A stretch of DNA of 5,699 bases from an uncultured Eubacteriales bacterium (GTDB taxonomy: Bacteria > Bacillota > Clostridia > Oscillospirales > Acutalibacteraceae), in NCBI GenBank assembly GCA_948762645.1, contig CAQBRY010000095.1, positions 1 to 5,699 on the forward strand, given 5' to 3'. This document shows, one piece after another, positions 1 through 5,415 of the stretch (positions are counted from its first letter, which is position 1; each line of letters begins with the position of its first letter). The notes beneath the pieces were generated by a model, which did not search any database, was not told where the DNA came from, and saw only the letters and a list, made by a program, of their open reading frames with translations. Both the position numbers and the translations under genes were made by a program.

Positions 1-90
1 GTTCATCATGCCTCGTGCGATGGATACCATGTAAGTAAATTTTTTAGTGAATTTCAAGGTTTAGCACTTAGTTTTAAAAACTTGATTTAA
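1..90 (+). CDS. cat: Chloramphenicol acetyltransferase, C-terminal end (5' part outside the window)
   Basis: The frame starting at base 1 is open for 29 codons and ends at TAA 88-90. It begins V-H-H-A-S-C-D-G-Y-H, the active-site signature of classical trimeric (type A) chloramphenicol acetyltransferases; the second His of the HH pair is the family's catalytic base. The signature lies about 25 residues from the C-terminus in this family, and the remaining tail here (VSKFFSEFQGL...) fits that length and pattern. The enzyme transfers acetyl from acetyl-CoA to the 3-hydroxyl of chloramphenicol in the cytoplasm. Only the tail is visible, so I cannot say whether the gene is intact or which CAT group it belongs to. 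Many clostridia carry chromosomal cat-like genes, so resistance is an inference. No good terminator follows the stop. Confidence 0.85.
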   Translation, partial: VHHASCDGYHVSKFFSEFQGLALSFKNLI

Positions 91-120
91 AGACAATTAT
101 CTAATAAAAAAGAAGGACTA

Positions 121-170
121 ATGGACAAAAAGCTAAAAAAATTGCACTTAAAATGATCAGGCGAGAGTAA
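121..170 (+). pseudogene. Possible remnant of a very short lysine-rich reading frame
   Basis: An ATG at 121 is preceded by AGAAGGA (111-117), with a rather short spacing of 3 nt. As written, the frame encodes only MDKKLKKLHLK before a TGA. If one A were restored in the A-run at 127-131, the frame would read MDKKAKKIALKMIRRE and stop at TAA 168-170. This could be the start of a decayed small gene or chance in AT-rich DNA. I do not recognise it. The rest of the spacer 91-259 shows no convincing gene and only weak promoter-like sequence (TTTACA at 188-193 with a poor -10 at 212-217). Confidence 0.2.
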
Positions 171-259
171 CTAGTTCAAAATTATTATTTACAGAAAATA
201 GTTAGAGTTGATAGTAAAAAAGCGAACAACAAATTGAAATTTGAGGAAGTGACAAAAAA

Positions 260-1012
260 GTGGATAGTTGGTTTGAAGTGAAAAAATTGATAGTGATACT
301 TATGTAATCAGTGAGTATAAGCATTGTGAAGAACCTCATTGTTATTTATTATGTGGAGAAAATAGAGCTATCCTTATTGATACTGGATTAGGTGTTGCAA
401 ATATCAAAACAGTTATAGACAGTTTAACAGAAGGTTGTAACTACTCACGTGCATTGGGATCATATTGATGGGCATAAATATTTTAGCAATATAGCAGTCC
501 ATGAATTAGAAAAAGACTGGTTATCTATTAAATTTCCAATACCATTGCAGGTTGTGAAAGAAAATCTTGTGTGTAAGCCCTGTGATTTCCCAGTAGATTT
601 TAATCTTGACAATTATCAAATATATGAAGGTGCTCCTCAAGAAGTTTTCAATGATGGAGAATGCATCGACTTAGGGAACAGAACATTAAAAATTATTCAT
701 ACTCCAGGTCATTCACCTGGACATTGTTGTTTCTATGAACTGGAAAGAAAATATTTGTATTCGGGCGATTTGATTTACTGTGGTTGCCTTGACGCCTTTT
801 ACCCAACAACAGACCCACAACTTTTTAGACAATCCGTAAAAAGGGTTCAATCGTTAAAGATAAACCGCATTTTGCCTGCACATCATCAGTTAGCTGTTCC
901 AGTTGATATAGTCAATCGAATTGCAAAAGCATTTGACAACTTAGATGATAGTAAAAAGTTAAAACATGGTAATGGTATTTTTGATTTTGGGGATTTTCAA
1001 ATCCGTATTTAA
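260..1012 (+). pseudogene. MBL-fold metallo-hydrolase broken by two frameshifts
   Basis: Metallo-beta-lactamase-fold zinc hydrolase of the general glyoxalase II/lactonase-like group; the substrate is unknown. A likely GTG start at 260 follows GAGGAAG (243-249) and reads MDSWFEVKK. After the A6 run at 281-286 the homology moves to the -1 frame (IDSDTYVISEY... to ILIDTGLGVANIKTVIDSLTE). Near 430-433 it moves back to the first frame (VVTTHVHWDHIDGH...), which then runs to TAA 1010-1012. Metal-binding elements are all present: HVHWDH (446-463), GHSPGH (707-724), SGD (Asp at 767-769) and a late AHH (878-886). About 250 codons in total match a full-length family member. The first shift looks like loss of one A. 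At the second, about four residues usual before VVTTH are missing, which fits an 11-nt deletion. The 3' frame from a GTG at 449 is open for 187 codons, but it starts inside the zinc motif and lacks the first beta strands, so a working product is unlikely. Confidence 0.8.
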
Positions 1013-1022
1013 ACCTTAATTT

Positions 1023-1074
1023 AAGCTTAACGTGCTAAAAGACAAAATCTCCATAAACTTGTGAAGTTAAGCTT
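1023..1074 (+). repeat. Inverted repeat between the hydrolase pseudogene and the PHP gene
   Basis: AAGCTTAAC at 1023-1031 is matched by its exact reverse complement GTTAAGCTT at 1066-1074, 34 nt apart. The left arm also sits in a 10-bp palindrome (1021-1030). No T-run follows the right arm, so it is a poor intrinsic terminator. It could be an operator for the PHP gene, a weak transcript hairpin, or chance. Confidence 0.35.
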
Positions 1075-1099
1075 TATCGAAAAGAAAGGATAATGAATA

Positions 1100-1903
1100 A
1101 TGATATTGGCAGATTGTCATGTACATACTGAATTTTCAAATGATTGCTCTGTAAAAACAGAACGACAAATAGAGACAGCTATAGAGTTAGGATTAAAATT
1201 TATTTGTATTACAGACCACTGCGATATGGATTATCCGTCTGCGGAAGAAGAGGCAGAATATATACTGAATACAGAACAGTATGTTCGTAAAATTGAATTT
1301 CTGAAAGAAAAGTATAAAAAACAAATAAATGTTTTATGTGGCGTAGAAATAGGATTAAGGCCATATCTAAAAGAAAGAATAAATAGGTATAACTTTGACT
1401 TTATAATAGGTTCTTCACACGCAGTAAATGGTATTGATATAGGTTTTAATTTTAATGAATTTTTTAAAGGCAAAAGCGAAAAGCAAGCTTATAGAGAATA
1501 CTTTGAATATACTTTGGAAAATGTGAAGACTTTCGATAATTATAATGTTTATGGACACTTAGACTTTGTTGTTAGATATGGTCCTAATAAAAGTAAGTAT
1601 TTTAATTTTAATGATTATAAGGATTTGTTTGTAGAAATTTTAAAAACTATTGTTCAAAACGGTAAAGGTATAGAAGTGAACACTGCCGGATTACGAAAAA
1701 ATTTAGGATATCCTCATCCGCATAAAGATATTTTAAAAATGTATAAAGACTTAGGTGGAGAAATAATTACAATAGGCAGTGATGCACATTTGCCTGAACA
1801 TATAGGATATAAATTTGAAGATATCCCAGAGATTTTAAAAAGCATAGGGTTTAATTATTACACTGTTTTTGAAAATCAAAATCCGAAGTTTTATAAATTA
1901 TAA
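1100..1903 (+). CDS. PHP-domain histidinol-phosphatase (HisJ/HisK-like)
   Basis: A 267-residue PHP-family metal-dependent phosphoesterase, the usual length for HisJ/HisK-type histidinol-phosphatases, which convert L-histidinol phosphate to L-histidinol in histidine synthesis. The whole metal-binding set is visible: H7-x-H9 (DCHVHTEFS), D39-H40 (ITDH), E83 (GVEIG), H107 (GSSHAV), H153 (YGHLD) and D228-x-H230 (GSDAH). It has no signal peptide or membrane segment, so it should act in the cytoplasm. The ATG at 1100 is supported by AAAGGA at 1085-1090 with 9-nt spacing; an earlier ATG at 1093 is out of frame. No other his gene is nearby, so histidine synthesis is inferred from family alone and another phosphomonoester is possible. 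The gene looks intact, unlike its upstream neighbour. Confidence 0.85.
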   Translation: MILADCHVHTEFSNDCSVKTERQIETAIELGLKFICITDHCDMDYPSAEEEAEYILNTEQYVRKIEFLKEKYKKQINVLCGVEIGLRPYLKERINRYNFDFIIGSSHAVNGIDIGFNFNEFFKGKSEKQAYREYFEYTLENVKTFDNYNVYGHLDFVVRYGPNKSKYFNFNDYKDLFVEILKTIVQNGKGIEVNTAGLRKNLGYPHPHKDILKMYKDLGGEIITIGSDAHLPEHIGYKFEDIPEILKSIGFNYYTVFENQNPKFYKL

Positions 1904-1933
1904 GAAACAGGCGGATTTGCGCAAGCAAAAGTG

Positions 1934-1962
1934 TTTAATTTGATTTTAGACTTTGCTATAAT
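1934..1962 (+). promoter_or_regulatory. Extended -10 promoter for the GNAT gene
   Basis: TGCTATAAT at 1954-1962 is a perfect extended -10 (TGnTATAAT). At a 17-bp spacing lies only a weak -35, TTTAAT (1934-1939). Transcription would start near 1969, giving a leader of about 28 nt before the ATG at 1997. A housekeeping sigma-A-type promoter is inferred. Confidence 0.6.
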
Positions 1963-1996
1963 AAATTATATGTGTAATGGGAGTGAATTTTAAAAT

Positions 1997-2554
1997 ATGT
2001 TAAATCATATAGGAACTCAAAACATAGAAACAGAAAGGCTTTTACTCAGACGATTTAAAATTGAAGATGCCGAAGAAATGTTTGACAATTGGGCAAAAGA
2101 CCCTGAAAACGTAAAATATCTTTCTTGGCAAGCACATAGAAGCATAGATGATACATATAAGGTTTTATATGAATGGATAAAGGAATATAAAAATAAAAAT
2201 TCTTACAGATGGTGCATTACTTTAAAGGATAACAATGAAGTAATAGGAAGCATTGATGTTATTGAAATTATAGAAATCAGATCTACCTGTGAAATTGGAT
2301 ATGTTATTTCTAAAAAGTATTGGAATAAAGGAATAATGACAGAGACTTTAAGAGCTGTGATGAACTATTTATTTAATACAGTCGGGTTTAATCGCATACA
2401 ATTAAGACACATGACAGAAAATCCAGCTTCAGGAAGAGTTATGGTTAAGTGCGGAATGAAGTATGAAGGTATTCTGAGGCAGTATGGCGTCAAAAATACA
2501 GGTGAGAGATGTGATACTGCAATATATTCTATACTTAAAAGTGATATTTTATAA
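1997..2554 (+). CDS. GNAT family N-acetyltransferase (RimJ/RimL type)
   Basis: A 185-residue member of the Acetyltransf_3 (RimJ/RimL-like) branch of GNAT, transferring acetyl from acetyl-CoA to an amino group on a protein or small molecule. The start IETERLLLRRF is the classical opening of this branch. EIGYVISKKYWNKGIMTE is the acetyl-CoA pyrophosphate-binding motif A, and ENPASGRVMVKCGMKYEGILRQ is the usual C-terminal motif (N-x-x-S-x-x-V-x-x-K-x-G-M). The length is typical and there is no signal peptide. The Shine-Dalgarno (GGGAG, 1979-1983) is a long 13 nt from the ATG, but no better in-frame start exists. The gene has its own promoter and a hairpin after its stop, so it is probably a single-gene unit. 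Substrates in this branch range from ribosomal protein N-termini to antibiotics, and the sequence does not decide between them. Confidence 0.88.
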   Translation: MLNHIGTQNIETERLLLRRFKIEDAEEMFDNWAKDPENVKYLSWQAHRSIDDTYKVLYEWIKEYKNKNSYRWCITLKDNNEVIGSIDVIEIIEIRSTCEIGYVISKKYWNKGIMTETLRAVMNYLFNTVGFNRIQLRHMTENPASGRVMVKCGMKYEGILRQYGVKNTGERCDTAIYSILKSDIL

Positions 2555-2587
2555 ACCCGTAAATTATTGGTTTAAATGTAATTTACT

Positions 2588-2619
2588 CTTATTCGGGTCG
2601 TGTTCCGAATAAGTTTACA
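2588..2619 (+). terminator. Hairpin after the GNAT gene, probable terminator
   Basis: CTTATTCGG (2588-2596) and CCGAATAAG (2605-2613) form a perfect 9-bp stem with an 8-nt loop, 34 bases after the GNAT stop. A possible outer stem pairs TGTAA (2577-2581) with TTACA (2615-2619). The following T-run is only three bases, so termination is plausible rather than sure. The structure lies between convergent genes and could also stop transcription from the holin side. Confidence 0.5.
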
Positions 2620-2620
2620 A

Positions 2621-2662
2621 TAAAATTGGAGAACATTAATAAGCATACAAATCCTAATTTTA
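2621..2662. repeat. Imperfect inverted repeat at the host/element junction
   Basis: TAAAATTGGA at 2621-2630 is matched by TCCTAATTTTA at 2652-2662, its reverse complement apart from one extra T, with 21 nt between. It lies between the GNAT hairpin and the end of the holin-like gene, where plus-strand genes give way to minus-strand phage genes. Its role is unknown; a second hairpin or recombination scar is possible. Confidence 0.3.
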
Positions 2663-2705
2663 TGAATATGATGATGTTTATCAAAACTTCTTTAGTACAC
2701 GGCCC

Positions 2706-2984
2706 TTATGCGTTTAAAACTTTGCTGATTAAATCATAAAAATAATTCGAGCCACGAGAAATCAAAATTCCGGTCAAAACGGTGCCAACGTAATAAATAT
2801 CGGACTGCAACCCTATATACTTAGGCAAATCCAGCTTGTACGCCATAGCAATAACGATTCCTAAAATTAGGCTCAAAATCATCTGCCATGGGGCATTTCC
2901 CGAAACAAAAAATTCATTAAAGTAAGTTATTATTCCTTCAGCTAATATTGCGATCATAATCATTTTAGATATGTCTTGATTCAT
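2706..2984 (-). CDS. Holin-like small membrane protein
   Basis: A 92-residue hydrophobic protein. Likely membrane segments are at about residues 8-22 and 33-49, with a weaker third at 63-76, separated by short polar turns (SGNAPWQ; KLDLPKYIG) and followed by a short tail (SRGSNYFYDLISKV). This size and layout fit phage holins, which open the cytoplasmic membrane so that a signal-less lysin can reach the wall. The ATG overlaps the amidase stop as ATGA (2984-2981), and AAGAGGTG (2990-2997) lies inside the end of the amidase gene, so the two are probably translationally coupled. That coupling is the main support for the holin call. The family resembles small membrane proteins of clostridial prophages, but I cannot assign a named holin family. 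Amidase first, holin second is the reverse of the commonest order. Confidence 0.72.
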   Translation of the reverse strand: MNQDISKMIMIAILAEGIITYFNEFFVSGNAPWQMILSLILGIVIAMAYKLDLPKYIGLQSDIYYVGTVLTGILISRGSNYFYDLISKVLNA

Positions 2985-3655
2985 GGCTGCACCTCTTTTA
3001 TGAAAGCATCGGTAAATCCAGCGGTTTTGGCTTTTTGTAGGCAGTTTTCAGCATTCTTTTTTTCTTTAAACGCACCTACCTGAACCCGATATGAAGTAGT
3101 ATCGGCTGTATTTGAGGTTGACTCAGAAATATAACCTACTGCGTAAAACTCACAAACACCTTTGCAAATGGCTTCACCAATGGCTTTGACGTTATTAATT
3201 ATCCAGTTTGCACCATCTTTTGTATCGTGAAATTCTACCTCTAAATACACAGCTATAGCCTTTGTTGAGTTTAACTCCGCAAGACCTGAATTAACTCTTA
3301 AACTGTAATCAGAGCCAGGAAAAATTGGAGCAACAGCATCTAAAATTGCACTTCCAGCTTTCTTGTTTTTAGTAGCATTGCTATAAATCATAACGAGTGT
3401 TCCGCCTAGAGTTTGAGCATTGAAAGCGTTTGTATGGATTGGAATATGTAAATCAGCACCCCAATTATTGCTTTCTTTAATGCTTGTGTTCATGTTTTGA
3501 CCCGGCAAGGCTTTCTTGACTTCAAACCCACATCTTTGGAGTGCCTTTTTCGCATACTCAGCAATTCTGTTACATTGTTCGCATTCATTCGTATTGCCCA
3601 CTGCGTAAAGATTATTAATTTGATTGCTTGGTGATAAATATATTTTTTTACTCAT
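2981..3655 (-). CDS. N-acetylmuramoyl-L-alanine amidase (Amidase_3) with short SPOR-like tail, phage-type endolysin
   Basis: A 224-residue zinc amidase that cuts the bond between N-acetylmuramic acid and L-alanine in peptidoglycan. The Amidase_3 domain covers about residues 3-172. NTNECEQC (21-28) carries the expected Glu, HIPIHTNAF (70-78) carries the zinc His (H74), and YLEVEFHD (137-144) places E139 at the catalytic Glu. The usual first motif DPGHGG is replaced by LSPSNQ (7-12), so the canonical His position is occupied by N11; I recall 'LSPSNQ' variants in clostridial lysins. Residues 188-221 (SYRVQVGAFKEKKNAENCL...) match only the first half of a SPOR glycan-binding domain. No signal peptide is present, which fits export through the overlapping holin. 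I chose the ATG at 3655 because AAAGGA (3665-3670) lies 9 nt upstream. An ATG six codons earlier (3673) has no ribosome binding site. Confidence 0.85.
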   Translation of the reverse strand: MSKKIYLSPSNQINNLYAVGNTNECEQCNRIAEYAKKALQRCGFEVKKALPGQNMNTSIKESNNWGADLHIPIHTNAFNAQTLGGTLVMIYSNATKNKKAGSAILDAVAPIFPGSDYSLRVNSGLAELNSTKAIAVYLEVEFHDTKDGANWIINNVKAIGEAICKGVCEFYAVGYISESTSNTADTTSYRVQVGAFKEKKNAENCLQKAKTAGFTDAFIKEVQP

Positions 3656-3801
3656 TTTAAATTTTCCTTTCATTTATGTAATTTTAAGCTGTTCTTTTCC
3701 ACATATAGCAATCCATAGCTTTATGAGTTTGAATTTATATTTCTATTAAATCGCATAACTACGCCGTTTATACATATATTTTGCTTTCTATAAAACTTCT
3801 A

Positions 3802-3855
3802 AATTTAACTTTCGCCCCATACCTTGCCCCATACTCCTGTTGCACACAATTTAAC
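3802..3855. repeat. Tandem GCCCCATAC repeat flanked by AATTTAAC direct repeats, candidate integrase arm sites
   Basis: GCCCCATAC occurs at 3814-3822 and again at 3826-3834, a 12-bp period. AATTTAAC occurs at 3802-3809 and 3848-3855, on either side of the tandem. The patch lies in the 259-bp gap (3674-3932) between integrase and lysin, which has no gene. Tyrosine integrases with an N-terminal arm-binding domain use short direct repeats near attP, and this integrase has such a domain. The assignment is inference; the repeats could also be operators for the lysis genes. The C-rich copies stand out against the AT-rich surroundings. No clear promoter for the amidase was found in the gap. Confidence 0.45.
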
Positions 3856-3874
3856 GTAATTATATAAATCTATA

Positions 3875-3911
3875 TAAAATAAAAATGAGCAGACTCACAT
3901 AGAATCTGTTC
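3875..3911 (-). terminator. Intrinsic terminator after the integrase gene
   Basis: On the minus strand, GAACAGATTC and GAGTCTGCTC pair over 10 positions (one A-C mismatch, one G-T wobble) around a 5-nt TATGT loop (3911-3887). The stretch ATTTTTATTTTAT follows directly. It begins about 20 nt after the integrase stop and probably separates the integrase transcript from the lysis cassette. Confidence 0.7.
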
Positions 3912-3932
3912 GTTATTTGATTGATAAAATTT

Positions 3933-5114
3933 TTAAACTGCTAAAAGTTTATCTGTTATAGTCTGCATAGCTTCATCTTGGCACTCGGTCAATACATGAC
4001 TGTAAATATCAAGGGTAATTCTTATATTAGCGTGTCCTAAAATTTTGCTGACAATTTTTATTGGAATATTTAGTTCTAGTGCTCTCGTCGCAAATGTATG
4101 TCTTAAAGCATGAAACTTTCTGTACCCTACATTTGCACGCTTTAGTATTCTTTCATAAGCATATACCAATTTTCTCGGATTTAAGTAACCGCCTTTCTCA
4201 TCACAGAAAATTAAGTCCTTATCGCTTGCTTGAGATATTCCGTCTGCAATCTCCTTTTCCTTAAAAACCTTTAGTAAATCTAATATATCCTTTGCTACGG
4301 ATATAGTTCTATCCTCGTTTGTTTTGGTATACGGACTTACTGTGATTACAGTTTTTGTATTTGCATTTTTATCAAAATTTCTTAAACGTGCAAGCTGTTT
4401 ATTAATTGTGATTGTACGTTTTTCAAAGTCCAAATCTTCCCACGTTAACGCAAGCAGTTCCCCTCTCCGTAATCCGGTATATAAATCCAATAATATAGCT
4501 GTCCCTAAGCGTTCTGTCGAACATTCCTTCTCAATAGCTTTTTGTTCTTCCGGTGTGAACACTTTAAGCGGTTCTTTAATTGTGCTTTGCGGTAATGATA
4601 CTCTTCTTTCCGCAGCCGGATTTTTAATGATTATATCATTTAAGTAAGCTACTTGCAAAGCTGCGCGAAACACCGTATGTACTATTTTTATCATACCTCT
4701 GGATTTTCCTTCTGCGAACATTTTGTTGTAAAAACCTTGAATTGTACTGCTTTTTAAATCACTTAATTTATAAAAGCCTAAATTTGGTTTTATGTGAACC
4801 CGTATACACGTATCATAGCTTACCCTTGTGCTTGGTTTCACTCGGTTGACAACATAATTGTTGTACCAATCGTCAAGCCATGTGGCTACAGTATACCTAT
4901 TAGGTTCAATATAAATTCCCTTCTTGCTTTCATTCAGATAGGTGCTTAATTTTTCGGCGGCTTCTTGCCTCGTTTTTCCGGAAAAATATTTCATCTTTTG
5001 CCTTCCGTTATCGTTTCGCCCGATTGTAATTCTCGCTTCCCACCTTCCGTCTTTTTTCTTTCGTATATTACCTTCGCCATTTCCGCGGCTAGTTTTACCT
5101 GCTTTTTGCGACAT
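3933..5114 (-). CDS. int: Tyrosine recombinase / site-specific integrase (Tn916- or phage-type)
   Basis: A 393-residue tyrosine recombinase of the size usual for Gram-positive phage and ICE integrases. It would integrate and excise the element by cutting and rejoining att sites through a 3'-phosphotyrosine. Residues about 11-60 (GNGEGNIRKKKDGRWEARI...) form the AP2-like arm-binding domain, about 75-165 the SAM-like core-binding domain, and about 185-390 the catalytic domain. The catalytic set is complete: R216 (TGLRRGE), K264 (PYTKT), H335 and R338 (HALRHT), H361 (LGH) and nucleophile Y371 (IYSHV). The ATG at 5114 follows AAGGAGTGA (5121-5129), which overlaps the stop of the upstream small gene, so the two are co-translated. 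A terminator lies just downstream. No excisionase is seen between the integrase and the lysis genes; one could lie beyond the right edge. The gene shows no damage, so it may still be active. Confidence 0.95.
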   Translation of the reverse strand: MSQKAGKTSRGNGEGNIRKKKDGRWEARITIGRNDNGRQKMKYFSGKTRQEAAEKLSTYLNESKKGIYIEPNRYTVATWLDDWYNNYVVNRVKPSTRVSYDTCIRVHIKPNLGFYKLSDLKSSTIQGFYNKMFAEGKSRGMIKIVHTVFRAALQVAYLNDIIIKNPAAERRVSLPQSTIKEPLKVFTPEEQKAIEKECSTERLGTAILLDLYTGLRRGELLALTWEDLDFEKRTITINKQLARLRNFDKNANTKTVITVSPYTKTNEDRTISVAKDILDLLKVFKEKEIADGISQASDKDLIFCDEKGGYLNPRKLVYAYERILKRANVGYRKFHALRHTFATRALELNIPIKIVSKILGHANIRITLDIYSHVLTECQDEAMQTITDKLLAV

Positions 5115-5127
5115 ATAATCTCACTCC

Positions 5128-5415
5128 TTATATCGCTTCTATCATTTTTAAAAGTTTTATGCAGTCTTTATACCCTTGCCAGTATATCCATTCTTCTATT
5201 CTGCTTTCAATTTCATACATTTCATCTTTAAATTTTTCTAAAAAATCCCTATCTTTATCACTTAAAGTGTCCAGTATCTTTTCGTACTTTTTACTTGCTT
5301 CCGCGTGATTTTTACGCATACAATCATGTTCTTCATCAACGTCTCTTAATTTTCTTATGCTATCTTGAATTGCCTCTGTTGTAAATAAATCAATATTTTC
5401 TTTAAAATTACTCAT
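5128..5415 (-). CDS. Small charged, mostly helical protein of unknown function
   Basis: A 95-residue protein rich in Lys, Glu and Asp with almost no Pro or Gly, so it is probably nearly all helix; residues about 15-75 look coiled-coil-like. The C-terminus WIYWQGYKDCIKLLKMI resembles the 'G-x-x-x-G/C-x-x-L' endings of small helical proteins (DUF6809-like) common in clostridial mobile elements, but this is a resemblance from memory only. The ATG at 5415 is well supported by AAAGGAGG (5425-5432) at 9-nt spacing and overlaps the stop of the upstream gene (ATGAGTAA). Only 13 nt separate it from the integrase, and its stop overlaps the integrase ribosome binding site. It is therefore in the integrase operon and may be an accessory or regulatory factor. 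No DNA-binding motif is evident. Confidence 0.7.
   Translation of the reverse strand: MSNFKENIDLFTTEAIQDSIRKLRDVDEEHDCMRKNHAEASKKYEKILDTLSDKDRDFLEKFKDEMYEIESRIEEWIYWQGYKDCIKLLKMIEAI

Noticed and set aside
171..276. Open stretch after the 121-170 remnant in the same restored frame
   Set aside because: It has no start codon with a ribosome binding site, no family resemblance, and overlaps the hydrolase start; about 34 open codons in AT-rich DNA can occur by chance.
281..286. Programmed -1 frameshift at the A6 run
   Set aside because: The context is G-AAA-AAA without a good slippery heptamer or a clear downstream structure, and a second uncorrected shift at about 431 would still break the protein.
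449..1012. Intact 187-residue hydrolase starting at GTG 449
   Set aside because: The start falls inside the HVHWDH zinc motif, has no ribosome binding site, and the missing N-terminal part is present upstream in other frames. It is the 3' part of a broken gene.
1231..1473. Minus-strand 80-codon open frame
   Set aside because: It lies wholly inside the well-supported PHP gene on the other strand and has no recognisable motif.
1916..1929. Short hairpin TTTGC-GCAA-GCAAA after the PHP gene
   Set aside because: The stem is only 5 bp and has no clean T-run, too weak to call a terminator, although the GCAA loop is a stable GNRA type.
2662..2739. Plus-strand 25-codon frame (MNMMMFIKTSL...)
   Set aside because: It has no ribosome binding site, overlaps the end of the holin-like gene antisense, and its composition looks like chance.
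4061..5231. Plus-strand open frames at 4061-4264, 4324-4647 and 4965-5231
   Set aside because: All lie antisense to the integrase or the small gene before it, have no family resemblance, and are explained by the complementary coding sequence.
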